Source: Pseudomonas sp. LS.1a (lineage in GTDB: Bacteria; Pseudomonadota; Gammaproteobacteria; Pseudomonadales; Pseudomonadaceae). From it: a stretch of DNA of 64,000 nt. Shown here one piece after another: positions 44,276 to 52,997 of the stretch. The stretch is from the NCBI RefSeq assembly GCF_022533585.1, contig NZ_CP092827.1:2830001-2894000 (forward strand), written 5' to 3'. The position numbers and the translations under genes are program-made. The stretch's first letter is position 1. The number at the start of each line of letters is the position of its first letter. The notes under the pieces are model-generated. The model was not told the DNA's origin, ran no database searches, and worked only from the letters and a program-made list of their open reading frames with translations.

Positions 44276-44293
44276 TTATCAATTAATTGATAA
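44276..44293. promoter_or_regulatory. Perfect 18-bp palindrome upstream of isomerase/MFS operon
   Basis: TTATCAATTAATTGATAA is completely self-complementary. It lies 79 bases before the isomerase start and just after the MocR gene, in the only intergenic space able to hold the operon promoter. It is a strong candidate operator for the adjacent MocR protein or another regulator. Confidence 0.6.
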
Positions 44294-44309
44294 GGCCACT
44301 TGCCTCGCA

Positions 44310-45815
44310 TCAAGTGGTCGGCGGGAGGTAACCCAGCGTGCGCAAGGCTTGGGCCAGCTCCTCGACACGCTGCCGGGCCTGCTTTTCTGGCGTGCCGGCA
44401 AAGCCGATCAACAGGGCAGGCGGCAGGTCGTGCTTGATGCGGTAGTCGCTCAAGGCATAGGTATGAATGTTGTGTTGGGCCAGTTGCCGGGCGACGTCCG
44501 TGTCACTGAGTTCGGGGGGCAGCCAGGCGATCAGGTGCATGCCAGCATCGGTCGGAGTGATCCTGAAAAAGCTGCCGATCTGCTCTTCAAGTTGTTCGAT
44601 CAATGCCTGCTGGCGCGCCTTGTACAGTGCACGCATGCGGCGGATGTGCCCCAGGAAGTGGCCTTCGCGCATGAAGTCCGCCGTTGTGGCCTGAAGCAGT
44701 GTGGGCGGGCTGCGGTCCATGACCGCACGCAGGGTGCAAAAGGGCTCGACCAGAGCCTGCGGCAGGATCACGTAACCCAGCCGCAGTGACGGAAAGAGCA
44801 CTTTGCTGAACGTGCCGACGTAGATCACCCGGGCCATCTGGTCCAAGGCATACAGTGCCGGGAGCAGTCGACCACTGTAGCGGAACTCGCTGTCGCAATC
44901 GTCCTCGATGATCCAGCTCTGATGCTGCGTAGCCCAGGCGATGAGTGCCTGGCGCCGCTCATAACTCAGGGTGACACCCAAAGGATGCTGACGCGAAGGT
45001 GTACAAAATACCAGGCGCGCATCAGGGCACTCGGCAAGGCCTTGCTGCACATCGATCCCCTGTTCATCAACCCGCAACGGAACTATCCGAGCCCCCTGGG
45101 CTTGCAACGCAATCCGCGCGGCGATGTGCCCCGGGTCTTCCATCCAGGCACTGTCCTGCGGATTGAGCAGCAGCATGGCCAGCAGGTTGAACGCTTGCTG
45201 CGCGCCGGAAACGATCACCACTTGCCCGGCATCGCAGTCGATACCTCGCGCATCGAAGACGTATTCGGCAATCGCGGTGCGAAACGCCTGCAAGCCTTGT
45301 AGCTCGCCATAACCCAGAATCGCCTTGGTTGGCTTGAGCAAATGGCGGTTCATCAGGCGCCGCCAGATGGCCTGCGGAAATTCTTCATAGGTGCTTTGAC
45401 TAGGCAGGAAGGAGGTTGGCGTCGCCGGATCCCAGTCGGCATACGACACCCCGCGAAAGTGATCGCTGCGCAGCGACAGCATCGACTGGCTCAGTTCGGA
45501 CAGGCGAGGAGGCTGGCGCGGTTGCTCGTCCTCGATGCTCCGGCTTTCCCACTCAGTACCGACATACGTACCTGCACCCGTGCGCGAGGCCAGGAAACCT
45601 TCGGCAATCAACTGATCGAAAGCGTTGAGAATGGTGATCCGCGACAGCCCCAACTCAATGCTCAAGGTCCGGGTCGACGGCAGGCGCACGCCCCCCTGAA
45701 TTCTGCCGTTGAGTATCTGTTTGCGAATCTGCAGATACAGCTGGCGGTACAGGGGTATGGCACTGGCACGGTCCAGTTCGATAGCCGACAGCAGCAAACC
45801 TGTGGGGGATTTCAT
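44310..45815 (-). CDS. MocR/GntR-type PLP-dependent transcriptional regulator
   Basis: A 501-residue fusion of a GntR winged helix (residues about 18-85: PLYRQLYLQIRKQILNGRI, then LPSTRTLSIELGLSRITI) and a class I aminotransferase-like domain. The PLP lysine is in VGTFSKVLFPSLRLGY. These proteins use a bound PLP-amine adduct to switch transcription of nearby genes. It lies directly upstream of the isomerase/MFS pair on the same strand, with the 18-bp palindrome between. An amino compound or amino sugar as inducer would be consistent. Confidence 0.92.
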   Translation of the reverse strand: MKSPTGLLLSAIELDRASAIPLYRQLYLQIRKQILNGRIQGGVRLPSTRTLSIELGLSRITILNAFDQLIAEGFLASRTGAGTYVGTEWESRSIEDEQPRQPPRLSELSQSMLSLRSDHFRGVSYADWDPATPTSFLPSQSTYEEFPQAIWRRLMNRHLLKPTKAILGYGELQGLQAFRTAIAEYVFDARGIDCDAGQVVIVSGAQQAFNLLAMLLLNPQDSAWMEDPGHIAARIALQAQGARIVPLRVDEQGIDVQQGLAECPDARLVFCTPSRQHPLGVTLSYERRQALIAWATQHQSWIIEDDCDSEFRYSGRLLPALYALDQMARVIYVGTFSKVLFPSLRLGYVILPQALVEPFCTLRAVMDRSPPTLLQATTADFMREGHFLGHIRRMRALYKARQQALIEQLEEQIGSFFRITPTDAGMHLIAWLPPELSDTDVARQLAQHNIHTYALSDYRIKHDLPPALLIGFAGTPEKQARQRVEELAQALRTLGYLPPTT

Positions 45816-46087
45816 GACATGCTCGTCTGGGGGAATGGGATTTGACCTGGAAACCGTCAGGCGAAGGGGAGGTCAGGGTAGCGAGCGATACTCGATAAGT
45901 CATCCGTTCGGCGTTTGTTGTCCAGCGACGTTCAGTGGCTGGATACTCCAACCTGGCTTCCGATACAACAAGGCAGAAGTGCTGCTGATGGACCTACGGA
46001 AACCAGGGGATGTTTCGGAGGATCTGTTCGCGCTCAAACAGTCGGCGGTTTGTGGCCGATGTCGAGCTGCTCAACCAGGCCCGGGCA

Positions 46088-46477
46088 TCAAACATCCCGT
46101 GCTTGATCTGCGCGGTGGGGTTCAATTGGCAGCTCCAACTCGCTTATCCATACTAGTGGTCTGTCCGGGTCGCTGCTGCCCATTCGGCCGAAAGTGACAG
46201 ATTCAAGCATGTTTTTCGTCTGCGCGCCCAAGCGTAACAGGTGTTCGGTAAAGCCGTCGCTGACGTCGCCGGTGTCCTCCAGGCAAACTCCACTCTGGTT
46301 GTGCTGGATGGCCAGATGGTAATGGCTGATCCCTTCACCTTTGCCGCTGCCGCCCAGTATCACGGTAAAGCGTGGGCCTAGCAGGCTGGCCAGGCGTTGC
46401 TGAACGAGGTCAAGCAGCGCAACCGGAACTTCATCATGGCGCAGCGTGGTGGGAAAGCATGGTGCAAACGGAGGCAT
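46088..46477 (-). CDS. Unknown 129-residue protein
   Basis: A soluble protein with AGGA 8 bases before ATG 46477. It has a helical N-terminal half (ALLDLVQQRLASLLG) and a strand pair (RFTVILGGSG, then SHYHLAIQHNQSGVCLED). No signal peptide, membrane segment or catalytic motif is recognised. It stands alone between the MocR gene and a decayed outer-membrane protein fragment. The coding call rests on length, composition and ribosome site. Confidence 0.6.
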   Translation of the reverse strand: MPPFAPCFPTTLRHDEVPVALLDLVQQRLASLLGPRFTVILGGSGKGEGISHYHLAIQHNQSGVCLEDTGDVSDGFTEHLLRLGAQTKNMLESVTFGRMGSSDPDRPLVWISELELPIEPHRADQARDV

Positions 46478-46618
46478 TGGCGTGTCCTGCAGGTCGGGTT
46501 TGAGTGCCGGCCAGCTTAGGCAAGGCGACTGTCAACTTGGGTTAAGCGAGGGTAAAAGCGGGTAATACCTGGCTACGAGTTTCCATCTGGCGCGGTTGTC
46601 AGGTGCATTGATCCGCGA

Positions 46619-47377
46619 TCAGAACGTTTGCCCCAACGAGAACTGGAAAATTTGAGTCTCAGCGTTATCCGGCTTCTTCAGGGGCGCCGCCAGGCTGAAA
46701 CTCAGTGTTCCGATCGGGCTGTACCAGGTAACACCAATCCCAAGAGAGACGGCCATCTGCGTGAGGTCTACGCTGCCGCAGCCTTGGGTAGTCGACAGGT
46801 AGCAGGTGTCGGCATAGACGTTGCCCGCATCCAGGAATACCGAACTGCGCAGCTGGCTCTGGTTCTTGATGAAGGGCAGCGGAAAAATGTACTCGGCGCC
46901 ACCGGTTAGCAGGAGGTTGCCGCCCAGCACGTCGGTATCGCGGTCGGAATAGTAGGCTTGCCCGGCGCTGGCATACGTGCCGGTGGCCGGCGTGCTGCGT
47001 GGGCCAAGGGTGCCGTCCTTGAAGCCGCGCACCGACCCTTGTCCCCCTGCGGTGTAGCTTTCATAGAAGGGCAGACTGTCGGTTGAGCCGTAACCGTCGC
47101 CGTATCCGAGGTTCGCGTGCAGCCGCAAGGTAGTGGTGTTACTTACCGGGAGGAAAGTCTGGCCGTTGTAGTCGAGCTTGTAGAACGACAGATCGCTGCC
47201 CGGGGTTGTGGCCATCAAGGTCAGGCTTTGCGCGTGGCCGCGGGTCGCCAGCACGCCCTTGTTCAGTGTCGACTCCGACCAGCCGATCGAGGCCTTGAGG
47301 TTGTTGAAGCTTTTACCCTCACGCTGGATGAAGTCGTAGATCTCGTCGGCACGGCCAAAAGCACCCGTTCGATTGAT
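46619..47377 (-). pseudogene. C-terminal fragment of a BamA/Omp85-type outer membrane protein
   Basis: About 250 codons match the C-terminal barrel of BamA. From the 5' side they read NRTGAFGRADEIYDFIQREG, then SFNNLKASIGWSESTLN, GGQGSVRGFKDGTLGP (the conserved VRGF loop) and a terminal FQFSLGQTF ending in Phe, as barrel proteins do. Directly upstream in frame is a TAA (47380-47378), followed by AT-rich sequence, so the POTRA domains and the first strands are missing. BamA is essential and normally near lpxD/dxr, so this is a truncated second copy and probably inactive. Confidence 0.8.
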
Positions 47378-47515
47378 TTAGATACTCCGAAGCTATTCAA
47401 CCGCGAACCCATTCGCTGCATTCCTGGAACAGCAGGGATATAGCTGGGCAATCCATTGATATTCCATAATGTTAGTACGAAAGTATTTTATATTGCGTTT
47501 TAATATTTAAATCCT

Positions 47516-48236
47516 TTGCTTACTGAGTATCTGTCGTTGACAGCCATATCTCTCCTCCCTACTGGCCTGGCGCTCCTTGTTGCCTGTTCCTCTGCCTTCG
47601 CTGGCTCGACCCTTGAACGCGTAGAAAACAAAGGCGAGCTCACCGGCGTACTGATGGAAAACTACCCGCCGTTCTCGTTCCTGAATGAACAGAACCAGCT
47701 CGACGGGTTCGACGTGGACGTCGCCAAAGCAGTGGCTAAACGGCTGGGGGTCAAGCTCAAGCTCGAAACACCTTCGTGGGATGTCATCGCCGCTGGGCGC
47801 TGGAGTGGGCGCTACGACATTTGTGTTTGCTCCATGACGCCAAGCAAGGCGCGGGCAGAGGTATTTGATTTCCCTGTCGAGTATTACCAATCCCCTGCGG
47901 TGATCGTGGTCAATGCTAGAGACAGTGGCATCAGCTCCGGTAAAGACCTGTCCGCCCGCGACGTTCTTTCACATCATCCTGCCCCAGGCGATGCGGACGA
48001 TCATCCCTCCGATAACCAGCCAGTTCATCTCCATGCTCAAAGACTCATCGTTGATTTCGGTGATGGGGGTATGGGAAGTGATGTTCCTGGCGCAGTCCTA
48101 CGGCCGCTCTTCTTACCGCTACATCGAGATGCTGGCCACCGCCGCACTCATCTATTGGCTTCTGTCCATTGGGCTGGAGCTTATCCATCACCGCCTCGAG
48201 CGCTATTACGGCAAAGGCTTTCAGGATCAGCGATAA
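47516..48236 (+). pseudogene. Deletion scar joining an amino-acid ABC binding protein to its permease
   Basis: The first 146 codons are the start of a polar amino-acid binding protein with a lipoprotein-like leader (LALLVACSSAFA) and NYPPFSFLNEQNQLDGFDVD. At about 47952-47961 the sequence jumps to the last 80-90 codons of an ABC permease in another frame (FFHIILPQAMRTIIPPITSQ, then YGRSSYRYIEMLATAALIYW, ending YYGKGFQDQR). The end of the first gene and the start of the second are therefore deleted and no working product is possible. The remains lie just upstream of a flavin monooxygenase, which suggests they were once one uptake-and-oxidation cluster. Confidence 0.85.
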
Positions 48237-48271
48237 GTTGAGCGCTGATATCAATGATTACAGGAACAGTG

Positions 48272-49648
48272 ATGTCCGACCCTAAACCCCTATTGTTTGC
48301 CCTCTACGAACAAGCCAGCGTCGGTTGCGGTGGCGCGCCGAGCTTGTGGACACATCCGGCTGATGAACGTCTGGCCGCCAACACCTTCGAATTCTGGGCC
48401 AACCAGGCGCGCATCGCTGACCAGGCCAACCTCGACATGCTGTTCTTCGCAGATGTGTTGGGCTTCTATGATGTATTCGGCGGTCATGCGCAGGCCGCCG
48501 TGAAGTGGGCTGTCGAGGCCCCTGCAAATGACCCGCTGATGATCATCCCGGGATTGGCTGCGATTACGAAGAATCTGGCGTTCGGCGCTACCGTGTCCAC
48601 GACCTACGAGCATCCTTTTGCCCATGCCCGTCGCTTCAGCACGCTCGATCACATGACCAACGGCCGGATCGGTTGGAATATCGTCACCTCCTATCTTTCC
48701 AGTGCTGCGCGCAACTTCGGCCTGGAGGAAATGCTCAAGCATGGGGATCGATACGAGCGCGCCGAGGAGTTCATGGATGTGGTCTACAAACTTTGGGAGG
48801 GCAGTTGGGCAGACGACGCAGTAGTGGCCGACAAAGCCCGCCAAGTGTACGCCCAAGGCGACCGGGTCAAGTCGATCGACCATGTAGGAGAACGCTATCG
48901 AGTGGCAGGGCCTCATCTGTCCGCTCCGTCGCCACAGCGAACGCCACTCCTGATTCAGGCGGGTTGGTCTGGAAGAGGCCGCGAGTTCGCAGCCAAACAT
49001 GCCGAACTGATCTTCATAGCCAAGTCGAATCCACATGAAATCCGTCAAGGGTTGGAAGAAATCTGGACGATGGCTGAGGCGCGTGGTCGTGTTCGGGATG
49101 ACGTACAGTCGCTGACAGTGCTGCGCATCGTGACGGCGAAAACTGAAATAGAAGCCCAGCGCAAGTACGACGAGCTCCAGAGCAACTATCACTTGGAAGC
49201 ACAACTCGTCAGCTATGCCGGCGACACAGGCATCGACCTAAGCCGCTACGCGGATAGCGATGCGTTGTCGACACATACCGAGGGTCTTACTTCCTACATG
49301 ATGCGACCCGACGGAAGCGGTAAGCCTTTAACCGCCGAGGACGTCAGGAAGCGCTTCGCCAATGTCACACGGGGTACCGATCTCATCCTGGTGGGCACTC
49401 CGGAGCAGGTCGCAGACCGAATCGAAGAGCATGCACGGATCTCAGGTACGAGCGGCTACATGCTCAACCCCTTGACGAGCCCTGGAACCCTGGAGGACTT
49501 CGTAGAATGGGTGGTGCCAGCGCTGCAAAAAAGAGGGCTCTACCGAACCAGCTCTCAGAGCGGGAGCTTGCGATCCAGATTGAGAACTGACGGATCCAGC
49601 CGCTTGCCAGCGACTGCATACGGAGCTTCTTTCCGGTTCCCTGTATGA
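48272..49648 (+). CDS. FMNH2-dependent monooxygenase, NtaA/SnaA/DszA (luciferase-like) family
   Basis: A 458-residue bacterial-luciferase-like TIM barrel. Diagnostic segments are PAAHEFWANQAR-like helix 1 (NTFEFWANQARIAD), LDMLFFADVLG, VSTTYEHPFAHARRFSTLDH and GRIGWNIVTSY, followed by QAGWSGRGREFAAKHAE. The family uses FMNH2 from a separate reductase to oxidise N- or S-containing compounds (nitrilotriacetate, sulfones, dibenzothiophene). I chose ATG 48272, since AGGAA is 6 bases upstream. No reductase gene is adjacent. The upstream transporter is a pseudogene, so the pathway may be incomplete. Confidence 0.9.
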   Translation: MSDPKPLLFALYEQASVGCGGAPSLWTHPADERLAANTFEFWANQARIADQANLDMLFFADVLGFYDVFGGHAQAAVKWAVEAPANDPLMIIPGLAAITKNLAFGATVSTTYEHPFAHARRFSTLDHMTNGRIGWNIVTSYLSSAARNFGLEEMLKHGDRYERAEEFMDVVYKLWEGSWADDAVVADKARQVYAQGDRVKSIDHVGERYRVAGPHLSAPSPQRTPLLIQAGWSGRGREFAAKHAELIFIAKSNPHEIRQGLEEIWTMAEARGRVRDDVQSLTVLRIVTAKTEIEAQRKYDELQSNYHLEAQLVSYAGDTGIDLSRYADSDALSTHTEGLTSYMMRPDGSGKPLTAEDVRKRFANVTRGTDLILVGTPEQVADRIEEHARISGTSGYMLNPLTSPGTLEDFVEWVVPALQKRGLYRTSSQSGSLRSRLRTDGSSRLPATAYGASFRFPV

Positions 49649-49798
49649 CAGGCGTCATCGGGATACAAAAACATGCTGGCGCCTATCTCCTGTAGCGGAT
49701 GAGCGCCGCCTCCGGCGGAGCATAAGCGTCCGGGCAAGTCACCGTTAGCGCTTTATCACTGTCCGCTTTTGGCCGTTAGCTGTCAGGAGTGAAGGGTA

Positions 49799-49848
49799 GC
49801 TTTGGGTCGAAACCGGCCTCTGGTGAGCGGCTGCTTCCGACCCAAAGC
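49799..49848. repeat. Inverted repeat of a dispersed intergenic element
   Basis: GCTTTGGGTCG (49799-49809) and its exact complement CGACCCAAAGC (49838-49848) enclose 28 bases. The left arm with the next three bases is repeated at 50590-50603. Such GCTTTGGGTCGAAA pieces recur between Pseudomonas genes as remnants of a short dispersed repeat. Confidence 0.55.
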
Positions 49849-49885
49849 AGGCACCTGATGCCAAGGCCGCTTCGCGACCCATCGG

Positions 49886-50401
49886 TCATTCAGGAATTGA
49901 TATACCGGCATGAAATAGTGCCGCAATAATAAACGGAGACTTTTTCTCCAGGTATTCAGCCATCCCCCCCGTATTGCTCGCCTCCAATTGTAGCTTCAGC
50001 GCTTCATACTGCTGGCGGATCGAGGCATCACGCCTAAGCAAATCTCTGAACCCCAGCATCTGGGTGATCGTAAGGTGGCCACGGGTACAAGCGTGGAGCT
50101 TGTGCGTGCGAATTCCATCCACATTGCGCCGGTAGAAATGATGCCCCTCCGATAGATCACTTCCTCGTACATATCCCAAACCCATCAAAATCTCGTCCCG
50201 CTCCGAGGCATTGCTATGATCGCGAACTTCGATGAGCACATCGATCTCGGGCTTCGCCGCGAGCCCCTGAACAGAGGTACTACCAACATGGTGTATGGCA
50301 ATCAGTTCATCGCCAAAGGCCGAAGCGATGATTGGCTTGTCTGCCAGAAAGCGAGCGGGCCACAAGGGGTTGTAGGGAGTGATCTTGCTGGTCAGTGCCA
50401 T
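49886..50401 (-). CDS. GrpB family protein (UPF0157)
   Basis: A 171-residue nucleotidyltransferase-fold protein with the family hallmarks IHHVGSTSVQGLAAKPEIDVLIEV and the later YEALKLQLEAS helix. The GSTSVxGLxxKPxxD motif corresponds to the nucleotidyltransferase active-site loop. ATG 50401 is preferred since AAGGA lies 7 bases ahead; ATG 50407 would overlap this site. The cellular role of GrpB proteins is not established. It lies beside an insertion sequence and dispersed repeats. Confidence 0.88.
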   Translation of the reverse strand: MALTSKITPYNPLWPARFLADKPIIASAFGDELIAIHHVGSTSVQGLAAKPEIDVLIEVRDHSNASERDEILMGLGYVRGSDLSEGHHFYRRNVDGIRTHKLHACTRGHLTITQMLGFRDLLRRDASIRQQYEALKLQLEASNTGGMAEYLEKKSPFIIAALFHAGISIPE

Positions 50402-50760
50402 TTCCATTCCTTGGCGGCTAGTATCTAAGCCCTAAATGTTCCCTCAAAAAATGTGCATTCTCCAGGGACTGCTTACGAAAACCTCGGCAGTACGGCTATT
50501 CAGCAGATCGAATCAGGACCGTGTCGAGGTCGGGTAGGTATCCTGTCCAGCGTGCGCTTCTGGTCGTATGCTGTCCTCCACCAAGGGCCGCTTTGGGTCG
50601 AAAGCCACGGGTCGTGGATGACTGACTTCCTCAAGGTGTGAAGTTGCCCTTCGACTGCCATCTGATTTCCCCTCGCTATTCCAACGACTCAGATTCCTTG
50701 AGTCTACGCCATAAGAACTCCAGTGCTCGCTGGAATACGGGATGGCAATCGGCGTAGGGA
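50402..50760. other. Intergenic region with a repeat half-site, left of the IS
   Basis: About 360 bases between GrpB and the IS left end. The only recognisable element is one arm of the dispersed GCTTTGGGTCGAAA repeat (50590-50603). I see no supported gene or promoter. Confidence 0.5.
50590..50603. repeat. Single arm of the GCTTTGGGTCGAAA repeat
   Basis: A 14-base exact copy of 49799-49812, without a matching opposite arm nearby. Confidence 0.5.
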
Positions 50761-50823
50761 TGAATCGCCCCTGGTTCCGTAGACACCTCCAAGCCTCATA
50801 ATGAGGCCCAAATAGGAGGTGCC

Positions 50824-51102
50824 ATGAGTCGTCAGCGTTACCCTGAAGAATTCAAGATCGAAGCGGTCAAGCAAGTGACCGAGAAAGGCAAGCCTGTCGC
50901 CGACGTTGCCCAGCGCTTGGGCATGTCCGTTCACAGCCTCTACGCCTGGATCAAGCTCTACAGCAAACCCCAAGAGCAGCGTCAGCAAGACGATGACCAG
51001 CAAGCCGAACTGCGCAAGCTGCGCGCTGAACTCAAGCGCGTGACGGAAGAGCGAGACATCTTAAAGAAGGCCGCCGCGTACTTTGCCAAGGAGTGCGGCT
51101 GA
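50824..51102 (+). CDS. IS3-family OrfA (helix-turn-helix protein)
   Basis: A 92-residue protein with an HTH (RYPEEFKIEAVKQVTEKGKP, then VAQRLGMSVHSLYAWIKLY) and a leucine-zipper-like C-terminus (ELRKLRAELKRVTEERDILK). OrfA binds the IS ends and, by -1 frameshifting near its end, is fused to OrfB to make the transposase. GGAGG lies before ATG 50824. Confidence 0.93.
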   Translation: MSRQRYPEEFKIEAVKQVTEKGKPVADVAQRLGMSVHSLYAWIKLYSKPQEQRQQDDDQQAELRKLRAELKRVTEERDILKKAAAYFAKECG

Positions 51103-51974
51103 AGTACGCCTTCATCAAAAAGCACTCGACCGATTACCCAGTGCGGCGTCTTTGCCAAACCCTCAAGGTGCATCCCAGCGGCTACTACGCCTGGCTGGCC
51201 GAGCCTCAATCTGCCCGAGCAAAAGAAGATCATCGTCTGCTTGGCTTGATCAAACATGCTTGGCTCGAAAGCGGAGGTGTGTACGGCTACCGCAAAATTC
51301 ATGATGACCTGCGTGAGCTGGGAGAGACATGCGGGCGAAATCGAGTCGGTCGTTTGATGCAGGCAGAGGGGTTGCGTTCGCAAACGGGCTATCGCCGTCG
51401 TCCTGGGTTTTATGGCGGAAAGCCAACAGTGGCATCTCCCAACCACCTTGCCCGACAGTTCAAGGTCAGCGAGCCGAACAAGGTCTGGGTGACAGATATC
51501 ACTTACATCCGCACCTATGAAGGATGGCTTTATCTGGCAGTAGTGCTGGATCTCTTCTCACGCCAAGTAATTGGTTGGTCAATGAAACCAAGGATGTGCA
51601 GCGACCTTGCTATCGACGCCATGTTGATGGCCGTTTGGCGACGCAAGCCACAGCAGCAAGTGATGATTCACTCAGACCAAGGCAGTCAGTTCAGTAGCTC
51701 AGAATGGCAAAGCTTCCTTAAGGCCAACAATGTGATCAGCAGCATGAGCCGACGGGGAAACTGCCACGACAATGCCGTAGCCGAGAGTTTTTTCCAGCTT
51801 TTGAAGCGGGAGCGAATCCGACGAAAGATCTACGCAACGCGTGACGAAGCCCGAAGTGATATTTTCGATTACATCGAGATGTTCTATAACGCAAAACGTC
51901 GACACAGCAGTGCAATGCAGCTGTCTCCAGTAGAGTATGAGAAACGCTATTTTCTGAGCTTGGAGAGTGTCTAG
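51093..51974 (+). CDS. IS3-family OrfB, DDE integrase-fold transposase
   Basis: A 293-residue (as a free frame) catalytic part of the IS3 transposase. An N-terminal HTH_21-like segment (VRRLCQTLKVHPSGYYAWL) precedes the rve integrase core, with the DDE triad in WVTDITYI, IHSDQGSQF and NAVAESFFQLLKRE; the last two acids are 35 residues apart. It overlaps orfA by 10 bases in the -1 frame and is mainly made as an OrfAB fusion. No stop codon or frameshift interrupts it. Confidence 0.93.
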   Translation: MRLKYAFIKKHSTDYPVRRLCQTLKVHPSGYYAWLAEPQSARAKEDHRLLGLIKHAWLESGGVYGYRKIHDDLRELGETCGRNRVGRLMQAEGLRSQTGYRRRPGFYGGKPTVASPNHLARQFKVSEPNKVWVTDITYIRTYEGWLYLAVVLDLFSRQVIGWSMKPRMCSDLAIDAMLMAVWRRKPQQQVMIHSDQGSQFSSSEWQSFLKANNVISSMSRRGNCHDNAVAESFFQLLKRERIRRKIYATRDEARSDIFDYIEMFYNAKRRHSSAMQLSPVEYEKRYFLSLESV

Positions 51975-52237
51975 GAAGCTAGGGGCGATTCAGCGTCTCC
52001 TTAGCCCACACAGGTTTGCGCACTGTGGATCTAGACTAGACGAGAGAGGTGCACCGCAGGCCTATGAATCTGAAGGGAACACAGGTTTTTGGAAGAAAGC
52101 TCACAGGATCGTGAAAATGAACAGTGGCGGGTGTCGAAACAAATGCTTAATTTAACATAATACTCATTATGCGCATCTTCGTATGAAGCTACCGGGGCCG
52201 AGAGTGGGCAGATTTGAAGCCAGGTCCCTGGCCTCGA

Positions 52238-52783
52238 TCACTGTGCTACAGCTCTTGCTTGGACCTCTGCGATGTAACGCAGCACAAACGGGTCTTGCGA
52301 GCCTCGCTCCCTGTAGCAGCCAACCACACTGGTCAACGCCCACCGCAACAATCTCATCAGCACTGGATCGGAAAATTTCCAGCTGCTCGGCTCGTACTGA
52401 TACCGGCTATTGATGAACACCTCCCGATACCGTTCGACTAAACCTTCCTGGCTGTCCAGGGCCAGGGTTTGGCGAATGGTTGCGGGCATGGCATGAAACA
52501 ACGTCAACAAGTCGTGAGCGTCATGCTTTTGTTTTGGTGGAATCTTACCGATTGACTGCTGGTGCTGATGAGCCGCTTTGAGCGCTTCGACGTCGAGCTT
52601 GTAGGTTTCGCTGGACGTCCCTTGGTGCTGATCTGGCACCGAAATAAAGCATTTCAGCAGGATTTCCATACCGATCGCTGCATTGGCCATGGCAACATGT
52701 GGGAGGTTTTGGGCGTCTAGAAGCTCAGCAGCCTTGAGTTAGCTATGGGCGCTTTCAAGCATCCAGCCTGGACAGTGAGTCAT
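52238..52783 (-). pseudogene. HEPN-like gene interrupted by an early stop codon
   Basis: An ATG at 52783 with an ideal AAGGAG 9 bases upstream opens a frame that hits TAA at 52741-52739 after 14 codons and then stays open in the same frame to 52238. The part after the stop (LKAAELLDAQNLPHVAMANA, then AIGMEILLKCF and KHDAHDLLTLFHAMP) has the helix pattern of HEPN-type proteins. One base change (CAA to TAA) would explain it. Reinitiation at the internal ATG 52690 could give a 150-residue product without a good ribosome binding site. HEPN assignment is by pattern only. Confidence 0.6.
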
Positions 52784-52997
52784 TGAATGGTACTCCTTGA
52801 TGGTGACTGCGGCCGAAGGTAGCTCATTCTTGAACGCTAGCGTGCAAACGTGGGTGTTAGCGATCACGCATGAGCTACCCCTGGTTCAACAGATGAGCTA
52901 CCCTGCCCTTATAATATGACTCCAATGAATAACTACACTAAATATTCATTTTGTTTAGTTATATAAATTGCTTGTCCTATCTACCCTCCTGACACTC

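Larger units (their letters stand above)
50761..51992 (+). mobile_element. IS3-family insertion sequence, complete (1232 bp)
   Basis: Terminal inverted repeats begin TGAATCGCCCC on both sides: left 50761-50785, right 51968-51992, with 21 of 25 positions matching. The interior carries the usual two overlapping frames, orfA and orfB, in the -1 register. The ends and proteins look like the IS51/IS407-type branch. The 3 bases before (GGA) and after (GCG) differ, so no target duplication is seen; this suggests an older insertion or a flanking rearrangement. Both frames are intact, so the element may be active. Confidence 0.9.

Noticed and set aside
50758-51995. Target-site duplication around the IS3 element
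   Set aside because: The three bases on the left (GGA) and right (GCG) are different.
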